Of a stretch of DNA of 64,000 nucleotides, positions 34,491 through 43,568 are shown in pieces. The position numbers and the translations under genes were made by a program. This DNA comes from Parapusillimonas sp013416435 (lineage in GTDB: Bacteria > Pseudomonadota > Gammaproteobacteria > Burkholderiales > Burkholderiaceae_B). The notes beneath the pieces are model-generated. The model saw nothing but the letters and a program-made list of their open reading frames with translations. It was not told where the DNA came from and ran no database searches. The first letter of the stretch is position 1; every line of letters begins with the position of its first letter. The stretch lies in NCBI RefSeq assembly GCF_052180245.1, contig NZ_CP197474.1, positions 310,001 to 374,000 on the forward strand, in the 5' to 3' direction.

Positions 34491-36032
34491 TCAAGCGGCC
34501 ACGTAGAAGGCGGTGCCTTCATCGTGCCAGTAGCCGCTGAGCTTGATTGCCTCGGCTTCCGCCGCGTCGGCCGTGTAGAAATGCGACCCTGTCTCGTTGT
34601 TGGAGAAACGGTGCAGCGCTTTCAACGCGCCCGTCTGGCTGCCGTAGGCTTGGAAGGCAACGCCTTCGTACTGATAGCCGCCTTCGAGCGTCCGCAGGTG
34701 GGCCGCTTCGTTGGCGTCGGCTGTAAGAAAGTGATCGTTGTTGGCGCTGTTGAAGAAGCGGTGCACGGCGATGCTGTCGTTCACATTGAGCAGGCGTTCG
34801 AACGCCAGGCCCTCGTACTGGAACCCGCCCATGTCCAGGACAGCCGAGGCCTCGTCGTTGTTGGACGTGAACAGGTGCGTGCCTGACTGCGCATTGAAGA
34901 AGCGGTGTACGCCGGGTGTTACGTCGTTGACGTTGGCGTTGTAGTCCTTGAAGCCGGCCAGTTCGACGTTGACGAGTACGTTCGAGCCGTCGGTACCGGC
35001 GTTGTCGGCCACCGTGTATTGACGGCTGCCGAGATCGTAGCCGATCTTGTAGTTTTCGAAGTCGCCCGAAAAGAAGACGCGGTCGATGCCCGCACCGCCA
35101 TCGATGACATTGTTGGCGGCATTGACGGTGATCGAGTCATTCCCTGCGCCGGTGATCACGTTCTCGATCAGCACGCCGCGCGCAATGCCGATGTTGTTCG
35201 TCATTCCGTTGGCGGACGAAAAGTTCCCAGGACGCAGGTCCACATGACTATCGGTGCCCCAACCGCTCAAATTGAGCGTATCTATGCCGCCGCTGTCGTA
35301 GATGGTCAGGATGGGGTTCAGGTTGACCGAGAAATCATAGACGTCGGCGGTCAGGCCCGTGACGGTGGAGCCAAAGCCATAGATCGTGTTGCCGCCGCGC
35401 GCCTCGGCGGCGCCGTACATATGCTGTATGGCCATGATGTCGTTGATCATCGGCGTTTGGGGCCGGTACAGCACGCCGTCCATACCCATCCAGTCGGCCC
35501 AGGCCACATCCCCGTGGCCGGTGCGTTCGGACGGGCCGTAATAAGACATCACCGACCAGACTGTGCTGTCCTGCCAGGACGACGCGCCCTTGTTATCGGC
35601 GCCGTTGTAGTCGCCCATATGGTCCAAACCCAGTAGATGACCCATTTCATGGACAAAGGTCAGAAAACCGTTGCCGCCGATGTAAGGCGTCCAGGTGTCT
35701 GAATTCGTATTGAAATAGGCGCTGCCTTGCGGGGGGTAGTAGGCGTGGGCGTATTCAATCGATGTCGTGGTGTTGGAAAAATCGATGTCTGCCTTTGGGC
35801 CATTGGTGAACTGAAGCGTTTGAGGGATCAGCTCGTCCCACAAGGCCATGGCAATATGCGCGAATTGTTGCTGCACGGCAGTCAAAGGCGTGAAGCCGAC
35901 TGCTTCACCTTGCTGGAAGTTGAGTTCCGAGCCATCTTGCGCAAAGCGGTAGGTGATGACCGCCTGCTTCCAGATTTGGCCACTGTTCAGTTGATTCAAG
36001 ACTTGTTGATCGGTCCAGATAGGCAAAGCCAT
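34491..36032 (-). CDS. Serralysin-type secreted zinc metalloprotease with C-terminal repeat domain
   Basis: 513 residues from ATG 36032 (AGGAG 7 nt upstream). Zinc site HEMGHLLGLDH and Met-turn SVMSYYG define the M10B/serralysin catalytic domain. It is followed by an M10_C-like beta region with one degenerate RTX motif (VIDGGAGIDRVFF). The last 150 residues are three copies of a VHRFFNAQSGTHLFTSN-type repeat (DUF5648-like) instead of the usual RTX tail. No Sec signal peptide, so type I secretion is expected, possibly with the TolC-type protein at the window start. Calcium-binding repeats are unusually few. Confidence 0.9.
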   Translation of the reverse strand: MALPIWTDQQVLNQLNSGQIWKQAVITYRFAQDGSELNFQQGEAVGFTPLTAVQQQFAHIAMALWDELIPQTLQFTNGPKADIDFSNTTTSIEYAHAYYPPQGSAYFNTNSDTWTPYIGGNGFLTFVHEMGHLLGLDHMGDYNGADNKGASSWQDSTVWSVMSYYGPSERTGHGDVAWADWMGMDGVLYRPQTPMINDIMAIQHMYGAAEARGGNTIYGFGSTVTGLTADVYDFSVNLNPILTIYDSGGIDTLNLSGWGTDSHVDLRPGNFSSANGMTNNIGIARGVLIENVITGAGNDSITVNAANNVIDGGAGIDRVFFSGDFENYKIGYDLGSRQYTVADNAGTDGSNVLVNVELAGFKDYNANVNDVTPGVHRFFNAQSGTHLFTSNNDEASAVLDMGGFQYEGLAFERLLNVNDSIAVHRFFNSANNDHFLTADANEAAHLRTLEGGYQYEGVAFQAYGSQTGALKALHRFSNNETGSHFYTADAAEAEAIKLSGYWHDEGTAFYVAA

Positions 36033-36152
36033 CGATGTCTCCTGAGTGCGTGTTGGGATGATTCCCTCCGTGGACGTGATATTAGCAAGGAAATCGGGTC
36101 TTTGTATCAAGATATGTCATTTCCGGGATCATCAAGTCCTGGATAGGCGGTC

Positions 36153-36206
36153 GGGGTCGGACCCCTTGCACTTTAAGGGGTCAGACCCCGAATGGGGTCT
36201 GACCCC
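36153..36206. repeat. GGGGTC half-site and full palindrome
   Basis: A single 13-bp arm at 36153-36165, then a full unit at 36177-36206 (centre GAAT core), just after the Bug gene stop on the minus strand. Confidence 0.92.
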
Positions 36207-36216
36207 ACCCCTCACT

Positions 36217-37224
36217 TCAATTCACCGACGCGCCCGAATCAATCACATACTGCTTCCAGATCGGCACTTCTTTTTCGACGAAGTCGCGAAAGGCCTGCAG
36301 TGAAGGCGCCGCCTCGACAATAAGACCCTGGCCTTCAAGCTTCTTGATCGTTTCGGGATCCGACAGCACTTTGCCGATTGCCGAAAACAGCGTTTGCTGA
36401 GTGTCTTCGGGAATGCCGGCGGGACCCCAGATTCCGAACCAGCCTTGTACGCCGAGATTCGGCAGGCCTGGCTCGGCCATCCCCGGAACGTCGGGCATCA
36501 CGCTATATCGATCTGGCCAAGTGACCGCCAACGCAGTCAGCTTCCCGTTGGCCACCTGCGGCATGACAACAGGAGGCGTACCAACGATGAGTTCGACGTC
36601 GCCTCCCATGACGGCGACGACGGCGGGCGAGCCGCCGCGGAAAGGAACGTGCGTGATATCGATGCCCGCCGCGCGCTTGAAGGTTTCCGCCGAGATGTGG
36701 GCCGGCGTGCCATTTCCACCGGTTGCGTAGTTCAGCGCGCCAGGGTCCTTGCGCGCGCGTTCTATCAGCTCCGCCAATGTATTGATGCCGGTTTGTTTGT
36801 TCGCCGCAATGACGGAAGGAATATTCGCGATGCGGGCGATGGCGGTGAAGTCCTTGATCGGGTCATAGGTCTTGTCGTTGTAAAGGGCCGGGTTGATGCC
36901 GTGGCTGAAATTTCCGCCAACCATCAGCGTATAGCCGTCGCTCTTGGCTTTTGTCAAAGCCCGCGTGGCAATATTGCCGCCCGCGCCACCCTGGTTGACG
37001 ACCACGACGGGTTGGTCAAGCACTTTGCTCATGCCTTCGGCCATGACTCTTGCGACGAAATCGGTGGACCCTCCGGGCGGGGAGCCGGCCACCAGTTCGA
37101 TGGGACGCTCCGGAAACTTTGCCCACGCCGGGATCGATACGGATAGCGCCATCGCGGCAATAAGGATCTGGCCAAGCTGCGCGAACGATTTTTTGTTTTT
37201 TCGACAATCGATTGGGTATGGCAT
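36217..37224 (-). CDS. Bug/TctC-family periplasmic solute-binding protein
   Basis: 335 residues from ATG 37224 (AGGAG upstream). Signal peptide with cleavage around IPAWAKFPE (residue 36), then PIELVAGSPPGGSTDFVARV and GGAGGNIATRALTKAKSDGY. It lies 12 bp after an M20 deacylase gene, whose N-acyl substrate or product it may bind. Confidence 0.92.
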   Translation of the reverse strand: MPYPIDCRKNKKSFAQLGQILIAAMALSVSIPAWAKFPERPIELVAGSPPGGSTDFVARVMAEGMSKVLDQPVVVVNQGGAGGNIATRALTKAKSDGYTLMVGGNFSHGINPALYNDKTYDPIKDFTAIARIANIPSVIAANKQTGINTLAELIERARKDPGALNYATGGNGTPAHISAETFKRAAGIDITHVPFRGGSPAVVAVMGGDVELIVGTPPVVMPQVANGKLTALAVTWPDRYSVMPDVPGMAEPGLPNLGVQGWFGIWGPAGIPEDTQQTLFSAIGKVLSDPETIKKLEGQGLIVEAAPSLQAFRDFVEKEVPIWKQYVIDSGASVN

Positions 37225-37235
37225 GTGACGCTCCT

Positions 37236-38366
37236 TTACGATTCGCCCAATTGCAAAGCGAGTTTTTTGAAGAGAAGGGTGGAATGATGCAGTTGCGGCA
37301 AATCGATGTACTCGGTGGGCTTGTGCGCATGGTCGATGTCGCCGGGGCCGAACACCAGGCACGGAGCGATCTTCGAATACTCCGATGCTTCCGTGCCCAG
37401 GCCGGCCACACGGGCCGTAGTACCCAGTATTCCTTCTGCCTGCTTGACCAGGGGGTGATCGCCGGGCAGCTCTGGCGGCGGCGCTTCGGGGCGGATCTGG
37501 ACTTTCAGGTTGTGCCGATGCGCCGCGTCGCGGACGCGGGCGATGACCATTTCAGGGTCGAATGACTTCGAATAGCGAAATTTGATATTGCATGTGGCCA
37601 GGCCCACCGTCATGTTCGGGAAGGCGCCGTAGTTGTCGATGACGAAGTTCAAGTCGCAGTACGGCGGATCGTATTGCATGTCGAACAATGCGGGATTGGT
37701 GCGCAGATGCAGGTGCAGTTCCCGCATTTCATTGAGAAAAGGCACCAGTGCGATGTTGGCATTCACGCCGCGTCCTGTGGAAGAGTGCGCCTGTATGCCT
37801 TCGGAATGTACCGAGAACGCGACATCGACCCTGTGCCCGCGTAGTATGCCCAGCGCAGTGGGCTCGGCCACAATAAAGCACGCCGGCGTGAATTCCTTCA
37901 GCGTCTGGCTGTTTGCCACCACCTCGCGGACTCCTTGCTTGCCGGCCTCTTCATCAGAGGTCAGCACGAGCATGGGGCGGTCGGCTTCGGGCAGGGCGTT
38001 GGATGCCACGATGAAGGAAGCGATGGGCCCCTTCATGTCTGAAGCGCCCAGGCCATAAAGCCGGTCGCCCTCGATGGTGGCCGTGAACGGATCCCTGACC
38101 CAGCCGGTGGACGACACGGTATCTAGATGGCCTGCAAAGGCGATGCGCGACCGGCTTGCAGGATGGCGGGCCACCATGTTGCGCTTTGCGGTTCCGGCGG
38201 CATCCTGGTAATCGACATACTCCAGCTTCCAGCCCTCGAGCGCGCTTGCCGCCGAATCGAATATGGGCTGGCTGCACTTGTGGCTTTGGGAGTCGATGGA
38301 AATGAACTCGCGCAAGAGCTCTAGTGTTCTACATTGCTCATCTTGCGATGTTTTTTGAATTGTCAT
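37236..38366 (-). CDS. M20-family metallo-deacylase (ArgE/DapE-like)
   Basis: 376 residues from ATG 38366. Zinc ligands and catalytic residues: H and D in AFAGHLDTVSSTGW, D in GLGASDMKGPIA, DEEAG with the catalytic Glu, E in CFIVAEPTALG, and H near the C-terminus. Cleaves an N-acyl amino acid or similar amide in the cytoplasm. Operon with the Bug gene; divergent from the SHMT-like gene. Exact substrate unknown. Confidence 0.9.
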   Translation of the reverse strand: MTIQKTSQDEQCRTLELLREFISIDSQSHKCSQPIFDSAASALEGWKLEYVDYQDAAGTAKRNMVARHPASRSRIAFAGHLDTVSSTGWVRDPFTATIEGDRLYGLGASDMKGPIASFIVASNALPEADRPMLVLTSDEEAGKQGVREVVANSQTLKEFTPACFIVAEPTALGILRGHRVDVAFSVHSEGIQAHSSTGRGVNANIALVPFLNEMRELHLHLRTNPALFDMQYDPPYCDLNFVIDNYGAFPNMTVGLATCNIKFRYSKSFDPEMVIARVRDAAHRHNLKVQIRPEAPPPELPGDHPLVKQAEGILGTTARVAGLGTEASEYSKIAPCLVFGPGDIDHAHKPTEYIDLPQLHHSTLLFKKLALQLGES

Positions 38367-38540
38367 GCGTGTCGCCTTTTTTCTCGGAAATAGCCGTATA
38401 CCTTGATGCTGGCTCATTATGAGACGGTTCTTGAATTATGTATAACTGTAAAAATCGAACAGAGTGTTCTTTTTTTATCAACACCTCTATCATCTTTTTT
38501 CAAGTACAGTCCTTGCCAATCCCACCTTGAAAAAACGGCC

Positions 38541-39791
38541 ATGGCAATCATTCATCATCAGACAGGCAGTTGCGCCAAACGCGCATTGGAACTTGTGGCG
38601 GCACATAAGAACCGCATGGACAGCGGCATACAGCTTTATGCCGGCTCGTGCATGCTGTCGCCGACCGTCGAACATGCCCTCATGAACAACATGGGCTTGA
38701 TGCCCGCCATGGGAGACCCCTACAACAAGCAGCAACCGGGCACGGCCGAGATCTCCGAGCTGGAAGTCCTGGTCAGCATGCAGCTAACTGAGCTTTTTGG
38801 CGGCAAGTGGGCAGAGCCCAGACTGCAAAGCTGCACCTATGCAAACGCTGCCGTCTACGCCGCCTTTTCCAGCCCGGGGGACCTTATAGCATCCATCAGC
38901 GCACAGGATGGAGGCCATGTAAGCCATCACGACCTGGGCACCATCGGCGTGCTGGGTCGCAAGACCCTTCCTCTTGCGTTCAGCGACGGTGTCTACGATG
39001 ATCAGGCGTCGGCCAGGATAATTTCCCAGGGGCGGCCCAAGGTCGTGATGCTGGGCGCCAGTGTGATGCTGGATCCCTATACCGTTGAAGCCACGATATC
39101 GGCCGCGAAACAGTGCGGCGCCGTGCTGGTCTATGATGCGTCGCACGTTGCGGGGCTGATCGCCGGCAAGTGCTTCCAGAACCCCATGGAAATGGGATTC
39201 GACATCATGACCGCCTCCACGTACAAGACGCTGGCCGGCCCGCCGGGCGGGATACTGCTGGGCCGGCATGAACATCATCGTGACGCATTGCGTCGGCATA
39301 TCGTCGGCGGCTGGACATCGAACTACGACGCCTCGCGCCTTGCCGGCCTGTCGGTCGCCTTGGAAGAGGCGGCAATGTTCATGCCCGAGTATGCAAGGCA
39401 TATGCTGGCGAACGCCCATGAACTGATCACTGCGCTTGGGCGCGAAGGAATCGCGGCAATAGGCAGCGCCAGGGGGGCCGACGTTCCACCCAGTTCGCAT
39501 CACGTCATCGTGCCCGTTCGCGACCCGGAAGCGGCCCGCGGGCTTTGCCGGCAAGCGGACCAAGCGGGACTTTATGTGGGAACAGCCAGCGTACCCGGTC
39601 AACCTTTCGCCGGTGGCTTGCGCATCGGTACCCAGGTCATCAGCAGGCAGGGCGCAACGCATGATGACATCCTGTCCATCGCCGCCTGCTTTCGCCTTCT
39701 GTTGGATGGCAGGCTCGAAGACCTGGAGCAAAAGGTTCGATCGACCGCGGCAGGGCTGCGAGCATGCCTTTACTGCTTCGCTTCCGACTGA
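38541..39791 (+). CDS. SHMT-fold PLP enzyme (hydroxymethyltransferase/aldolase-like)
   Basis: 416 residues from ATG 38541. The PLP lysine lies in TASTYKTLAGPPGG, equivalent to the STTHKTLRGPRGG block of serine hydroxymethyltransferase, and VLVYDASHVAGLI supplies the PLP-binding Asp and His. The N-terminus (LYAGSCMLSPTVEHAL) and the rest diverge strongly from housekeeping GlyA. A catabolic aldolase for a beta-hydroxy or alpha-substituted amino acid is likely. With the divergent M20 deacylase and Bug protein this suggests N-acyl amino acid use. It is followed by a LysR gene 13 bp away. Confidence 0.82.
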   Translation: MAIIHHQTGSCAKRALELVAAHKNRMDSGIQLYAGSCMLSPTVEHALMNNMGLMPAMGDPYNKQQPGTAEISELEVLVSMQLTELFGGKWAEPRLQSCTYANAAVYAAFSSPGDLIASISAQDGGHVSHHDLGTIGVLGRKTLPLAFSDGVYDDQASARIISQGRPKVVMLGASVMLDPYTVEATISAAKQCGAVLVYDASHVAGLIAGKCFQNPMEMGFDIMTASTYKTLAGPPGGILLGRHEHHRDALRRHIVGGWTSNYDASRLAGLSVALEEAAMFMPEYARHMLANAHELITALGREGIAAIGSARGADVPPSSHHVIVPVRDPEAARGLCRQADQAGLYVGTASVPGQPFAGGLRIGTQVISRQGATHDDILSIAACFRLLLDGRLEDLEQKVRSTAAGLRACLYCFASD

Positions 39792-39804
39792 AAAGGACAA
39801 ATGG

Positions 39805-40719
39805 ATGATCAGCTCGAGCTACCGTTATTTCCTGGCGATTTCCGAGGATCTTTCGATACGTAAAGCGGCCGAGCGCGTGCACATTTCGCCTTCTGCGCTC
39901 AGCCGCCAGGTGATGCTGCTTGAAGCGGAGTATGGGCAGCCGCTCTTGATTCGCAAGGCCAATGGCGTCGAGCTCACCGCCGCGGGCGACATTCTGCTGC
40001 GCCACATCCATTCACTGCTGCGTCAGGAGCACGCCCTGAAGGGCGACCTGGCAGACCTGGGCAACCTGCAATCGGGCCATGTACGGGTTGCATGCGGCAA
40101 CGGGTTCGCCACCAGCCTTGCGAATCTGATTCTGCCCGAGTTCTATGAGTTGCATCCCGGCGTCACGTATACGGTCATCGTCGCGCCCGGCGACGAGGTC
40201 ATGCGCAGCATCATCGAGGACCAGGCCGACATCGGCCTGACTTTCAATCCTCCGTCCCATCCCGCCATTGAGGTCATCGGTTCCTTCAAGGCGCCTCTGC
40301 TGGCGGTCATGTCGCCGCACGCAACATGCAGGAAACTGAACGAAGGCGTGTCCTTGGAGGACTTGGCAAAGCTGCCGTTGGCCTTGCCGCGATTCAATCA
40401 CGGAATTCGCCGACTGGTGAGCCAGGTGGAAATGGCCGAGGGCCTGCGGCTCCGTCCGGCAATGGAAAGCAATTCCTACGAAGTCCTCACATCGTTCATC
40501 GTCAACCGTCGGGGGGTGTCTCTTTTCCCCTATTTTTCCGTCGCCCAGGAAGTGAAGGAAAAGAAGCTGAATGCCCTCCCGTTGACACATGCCATGTTCC
40601 AGTCGACGACCGCCGCCATCGTCGTCAGGCGCGGCAGGCATTCCTCGCTGGCGGCAACCGAATTCCTGAAGCACTTGAAGCAGCAAATCCGGGCTCTGGA
40701 AGATACCGGGCGGGATTGA
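39805..40719 (+). CDS. LysR-family transcription regulator
   Basis: 304 residues from ATG 39805. N-terminal HTH (SIRKAAERVHISPSALSRQ, then LLEAEYGQPLLIRK) and a substrate-binding effector domain. Cotranscribed with the SHMT-like gene, and so probably controls this gene and the divergent M20/Bug pair. Confidence 0.9.
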   Translation: MISSSYRYFLAISEDLSIRKAAERVHISPSALSRQVMLLEAEYGQPLLIRKANGVELTAAGDILLRHIHSLLRQEHALKGDLADLGNLQSGHVRVACGNGFATSLANLILPEFYELHPGVTYTVIVAPGDEVMRSIIEDQADIGLTFNPPSHPAIEVIGSFKAPLLAVMSPHATCRKLNEGVSLEDLAKLPLALPRFNHGIRRLVSQVEMAEGLRLRPAMESNSYEVLTSFIVNRRGVSLFPYFSVAQEVKEKKLNALPLTHAMFQSTTAAIVVRRGRHSSLAATEFLKHLKQQIRALEDTGRD

Positions 40720-40730
40720 CTCGGGGGTTG

Positions 40731-40803
40731 GGGGTCGGACCCCATGCGGGGTCTGACCCCTAAAGAATGCCAAGGGGTCAGACCCCGTACGGGGTCTGAC
40801 CCC
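40731..40803. repeat. Two GGGGTC palindromes after the LysR gene
   Basis: Units at 40731-40760 (centre ATGC) and 40774-40803 (centre GTAC). The 180 bp to the right contain no gene I recognise. Confidence 0.93.
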
Positions 40804-40986
40804 CGCACAAACGCCGCAAACCATTACACCATATAAAACACGTGCTCTCCTGCGACTCGCGGGCTCGCCGACCTTGTTCACTGCATTGAAGGCGGCTTTG
40901 AGCTCAGCCCAATTGGCAAACTGATTCTTCTCGGAATCAACATTCTTCAGCAAGGCAACGACGCCGTTGAAAGCACATCTGACATC

Positions 40987-41121
40987 ATGCACGAGGCTGC
41001 CGTGTTTAAAGGCTCTCGTGTATCAATAGGTATGGTGCTGGGGTTTCTTCATCAGGATGATACGCTTGATGCGTTGAAGCAAGACTACCCGTTCATGTCC
41101 CCCGAATTCATCAAGTCGTGA
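40987..41121 (+). pseudogene. DUF433-type antitoxin fragment
   Basis: 44 codons: VFKGSRVSIGMVLGFLHQDD, then ALKQDYPFMSPEF, matching the DUF433 (VapB-like) domain. The N-terminal third is missing and the last codons come from the adjoining LysR-gene fragment. Confidence 0.65.
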
Positions 41122-41204
41122 ATCCAGTCACACAGCAGCCGGGCTTCTCGAGCTCGGACGCTATCGCTGCGATGCAATAAATAATAGGCATTACCGGTAC
41201 TCAC
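41107..41204 (-). pseudogene. LysR gene 3'-end fragment
   Basis: About 98 bp closely matching 29016-29112, the end of the LysR gene: the TCACACAGCAGCC and GATGCAATAAATAATAGGCA blocks are identical. It is fused to the amidase fragment that follows, with the intervening 3.7 kb of the original locus missing. Confidence 0.9.
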
Positions 41205-41209
41205 AGGAG

Positions 41210-41849
41210 CGTTTACAGCGGCTTGATCGGTAAGCCTTTGGACGGCCTAGCAGTCGGGTTGCCTGGTTCATTCTTCAATACGCACTGGTCTGAGTCCGTA
41301 ACCAAGGCCGTGGAACGAGCAGTCGAAACGTTAAAGGAAAGCGGAGTACGGGTGTGCCCGGTTTCTATTGCCCATATCGATCAAATCTACGAGGCCCAGC
41401 AGCGCGTGCTTCGCTTCGAAGCCTACGCCCTGCACGCAGATCGCCTGGCTGCCGGTAAGCCATACGAGTCGGAGGTTCGAGAGCGCTTAATGGCCGGCAG
41501 AGAAGTGACGCATGAGTCCTATCGACAGGCGCTCGCCTACCGACCAAATGCAAAAGCGCATTTTGATGCAGCCCTACAGAAAGTGGACATCATCCTGACG
41601 CCCACCTGCGGCATCACCGCGCCTACGTTACAGGAACGCGAAACAGTCCTGAACGGAGAAACGGTATCCACGCGGTGGCTGCTTACGCGTCTGACGGCAC
41701 CCACCAATTTCTCTGGACATCCGAGCCTTTCCGTTCCGTTTGGTAAAGATGGCCAAGGAATGCCCATTGGCCTGCAGCTCGTTGGCCGGTATCACGACGA
41801 AGCTACGCTGTATCAAGTAGGGTCCTTTCTTACCGGCGAGCGAACATAG
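41210..41849 (+). pseudogene. Amidase gene 3' fragment (second copy)
   Basis: Encodes about 210 residues nearly identical to the C-terminal half of the amidase at 32097 (LIGKPLDGLAVGLPGSFFNT and on to LTGERT). It lacks the whole catalytic triad region. Substitutions are scattered, so the copy is not brand new. It ends in the same context and palindrome as the original. Confidence 0.92.
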
Positions 41850-41876
41850 GACGCCGGTTAGCCTCCTTTGGAGCAT

Positions 41877-41906
41877 GGGGTCAGACCCCGTACGGGGTCT
41901 GACCCC
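41877..41906. repeat. GGGGTC palindrome after the amidase fragment
   Basis: Centre GTAC; duplicated counterpart of 33448-33477. Confidence 0.95.
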
Positions 41907-41990
41907 TCCCGCTAAAAGCACTATGGACTGGGCACGGTCGCCACGACATAATCAGCCATCGATCAACACCTGTTATCGCGGGGGGCACCC

Positions 41991-42485
41991 ATGCGAATCA
42001 ATTCTTTGTTGTGCTTGTTGGGGTTTGTCATGGCGGGCATCCAGCTCTCTGCGGCCGCCGCGCCGAACGCCGGCGCGAGCCAGGCGGATCCCAACTATCC
42101 TCCTGAAAAAGTCATCAGCGCCAACCGCAAGTTCTGCGAGAATCGGCGCACTTCCGCGTCCTATCCGCAATATCGATGCGACTGCGTGGCCGGCCGAGCA
42201 CAGCAGGAACTGAAATCGGGGCGCCTCACGCCGAAAAGCATCGCTCAAAAGAACTTCTCCATTACGGAATGCATAGACAGGCCGTTGACGGCGCAACGCT
42301 ATCTGGCGTCGTTGTCGGCAACGCCTATGTTCGACCAACAGATAAAAAAAGCCGGGGGAGACCCCGATGCGCTCAGGCGATGTTATCGACACGCCATCGA
42401 AAACCTCATCCCCTTGGCCAGCCTGGAAAACTCCGGCCTCTTTCGCAGCGAGCTCAAAAGACATTGCCGGGCATCAGGCAGATGA
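41991..42485 (+). CDS. Exported hypothetical protein
   Basis: 164 residues. Clear Sec signal peptide (LLCLLGFVMAGIQLSAAAAP, cleavage near residue 24). The mature part has cysteines in KFCENRR, YRCDCVAG, ITECIDR, RRCYRHA and RHCRASG, suggesting disulfides in the periplasm. I do not recognise a named family. The next gene starts 58 bp downstream. Confidence 0.75.
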   Translation: MRINSLLCLLGFVMAGIQLSAAAAPNAGASQADPNYPPEKVISANRKFCENRRTSASYPQYRCDCVAGRAQQELKSGRLTPKSIAQKNFSITECIDRPLTAQRYLASLSATPMFDQQIKKAGGDPDALRRCYRHAIENLIPLASLENSGLFRSELKRHCRASGR

Positions 42486-42542
42486 GCCCCCAGGCTGACC
42501 ACGGCAGGGCCGCGGTCTGAATCGTTGTTGCGGGAGCACGAT

Positions 42543-42977
42543 ATGGATGGTGAAGTGACCTGGTGGCATTACCTGATTGGGCTCGTTGTCCTGATATTGC
42601 TGTGGCGGTTCGTCTTTATCTTTTCCGTGTTGATTGCCGCCATCGCGGGCATTGCCTACGCCGTGTTCTTTCATACCGGCCCCATCGAGTGGCGCCTGGC
42701 TGCGTCAGTGCTCATTTTCTTTGTGGCCAGGGCGCTCATGAACTGGGCCGACGATGACGCAGGAAAAAGCGGCGTCCCGCGCCCTAGCGCCGGCGGGCAT
42801 AGGGGCACGATCGACCTGCCAAGACGCAAGACTTGCCCTGAGTGTGGCGGCGGGCGGCGCGTGTATTGCGACCATATAGGCCACGACCCCCATTACAGTC
42901 GGGTTTGCAGCAGCTGCAATGGGTCCGGCTATAAGCTGTGCCCAACCTGTTTTGGAGCCGGTGACGTCAGCGGATGA
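42543..42977 (+). CDS. Membrane protein with DnaJ-type zinc-finger tail
   Basis: 144 residues from ATG 42543 (GGAG upstream). Two hydrophobic segments (WWHYLIGLVVLILLWRFVFI and a second at about residues 45-70), then a cytoplasmic tail with CPECGGGRRVYC, CSSCNGSGYKLC and CPTCFGAG. These CxxCxGxG units bind zinc, as in DnaJ. Function unknown. Confidence 0.75.
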   Translation: MDGEVTWWHYLIGLVVLILLWRFVFIFSVLIAAIAGIAYAVFFHTGPIEWRLAASVLIFFVARALMNWADDDAGKSGVPRPSAGGHRGTIDLPRRKTCPECGGGRRVYCDHIGHDPHYSRVCSSCNGSGYKLCPTCFGAGDVSG

Positions 42978-42991
42978 CAGCGGCAATGCAT

Positions 42992-43021
42992 GGGGTCAGA
43001 CCCCGTACGGGGTCTGACCCC
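42992..43021. repeat. GGGGTC palindrome
   Basis: Centre GTAC; 15 bp after the stop of the zinc-finger gene. The 150 bp between it and the next promoter show nothing recognisable. Confidence 0.95.
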
Positions 43022-43173
43022 TTACGCGATACTGAACTAACTGCGTCTGACCGAAGCACGCAAGCGGGCACATCCAGCGCGGCAGTCGATGTCACCGGAT
43101 TTCTCATGTAATTTCAAACCTTGATTCCCCTCCGAGCTCTGCCGTGCAAGGCTCATTTTGTCTGTGTGTTTAC

Positions 43174-43202
43174 TTGCTGAGTTATACCCAAATAGATATA
43201 AT
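43174..43202 (+). promoter_or_regulatory. Sigma-70 promoter of the second toxin-antitoxin copy
   Basis: TTGCTG (43174) and TATAAT (43197) spaced by 17 bp, again with the ATG 7 bp past the -10. The ATACC-CAAATA-GATAT dyad is slightly degraded compared with copy 1. Confidence 0.7.
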
Positions 43203-43208
43203 TCAGCA

Positions 43209-43568
43209 ATGCCTGCCACGACGAGACCACTACGTTGGGTCGCCTCAAGCAAGAAAGACTTGATGGCCATGCCTGAAGATGTACAAGACACCTTTGGATA
43301 TGCGTTGCACTTAGCACAAGCTGGACAAAAACATCCTGATGCCAAGCCGCTGAAAGGCTTCGGTGGTGCGGGAGTTTTGGAAGTGGTTGAAGATTTCCAC
43401 GGCGACACCTATCGCGCTGTGTACACCGTGCGTTACGCCCATGCAGTCTACGTGGTGCATTGCTTCCAAAAAAAATCTACCCAAGGTATTGCTACTTCAA
43501 AGCCGGATGTGGATTTGATTAAATCGCGTTTAAAAGCTTTTGAAGCCAGTCTAGGAGATCACCCATGA
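43209..43568 (+). CDS. HigB/Gp49-like (RelE superfamily) toxin, copy 2
   Basis: 119 residues from ATG 43209, about 90% identical by eye to the toxin at 20447 (for example RWVASSKKDLMAMPEDV against RWVASTKKDLMAMPEEV). Toxin first, 4-bp overlap with the antitoxin. The two copies could cross-neutralise each other. Leaderless transcript expected. Confidence 0.88.
   Translation: MPATTRPLRWVASSKKDLMAMPEDVQDTFGYALHLAQAGQKHPDAKPLKGFGGAGVLEVVEDFHGDTYRAVYTVRYAHAVYVVHCFQKKSTQGIATSKPDVDLIKSRLKAFEASLGDHP

Noticed and set aside
34905..35636. 243-codon plus-strand frame opposite the serralysin gene
   Set aside because: Shadow of the zinc protease reading frame; no start context or domain.
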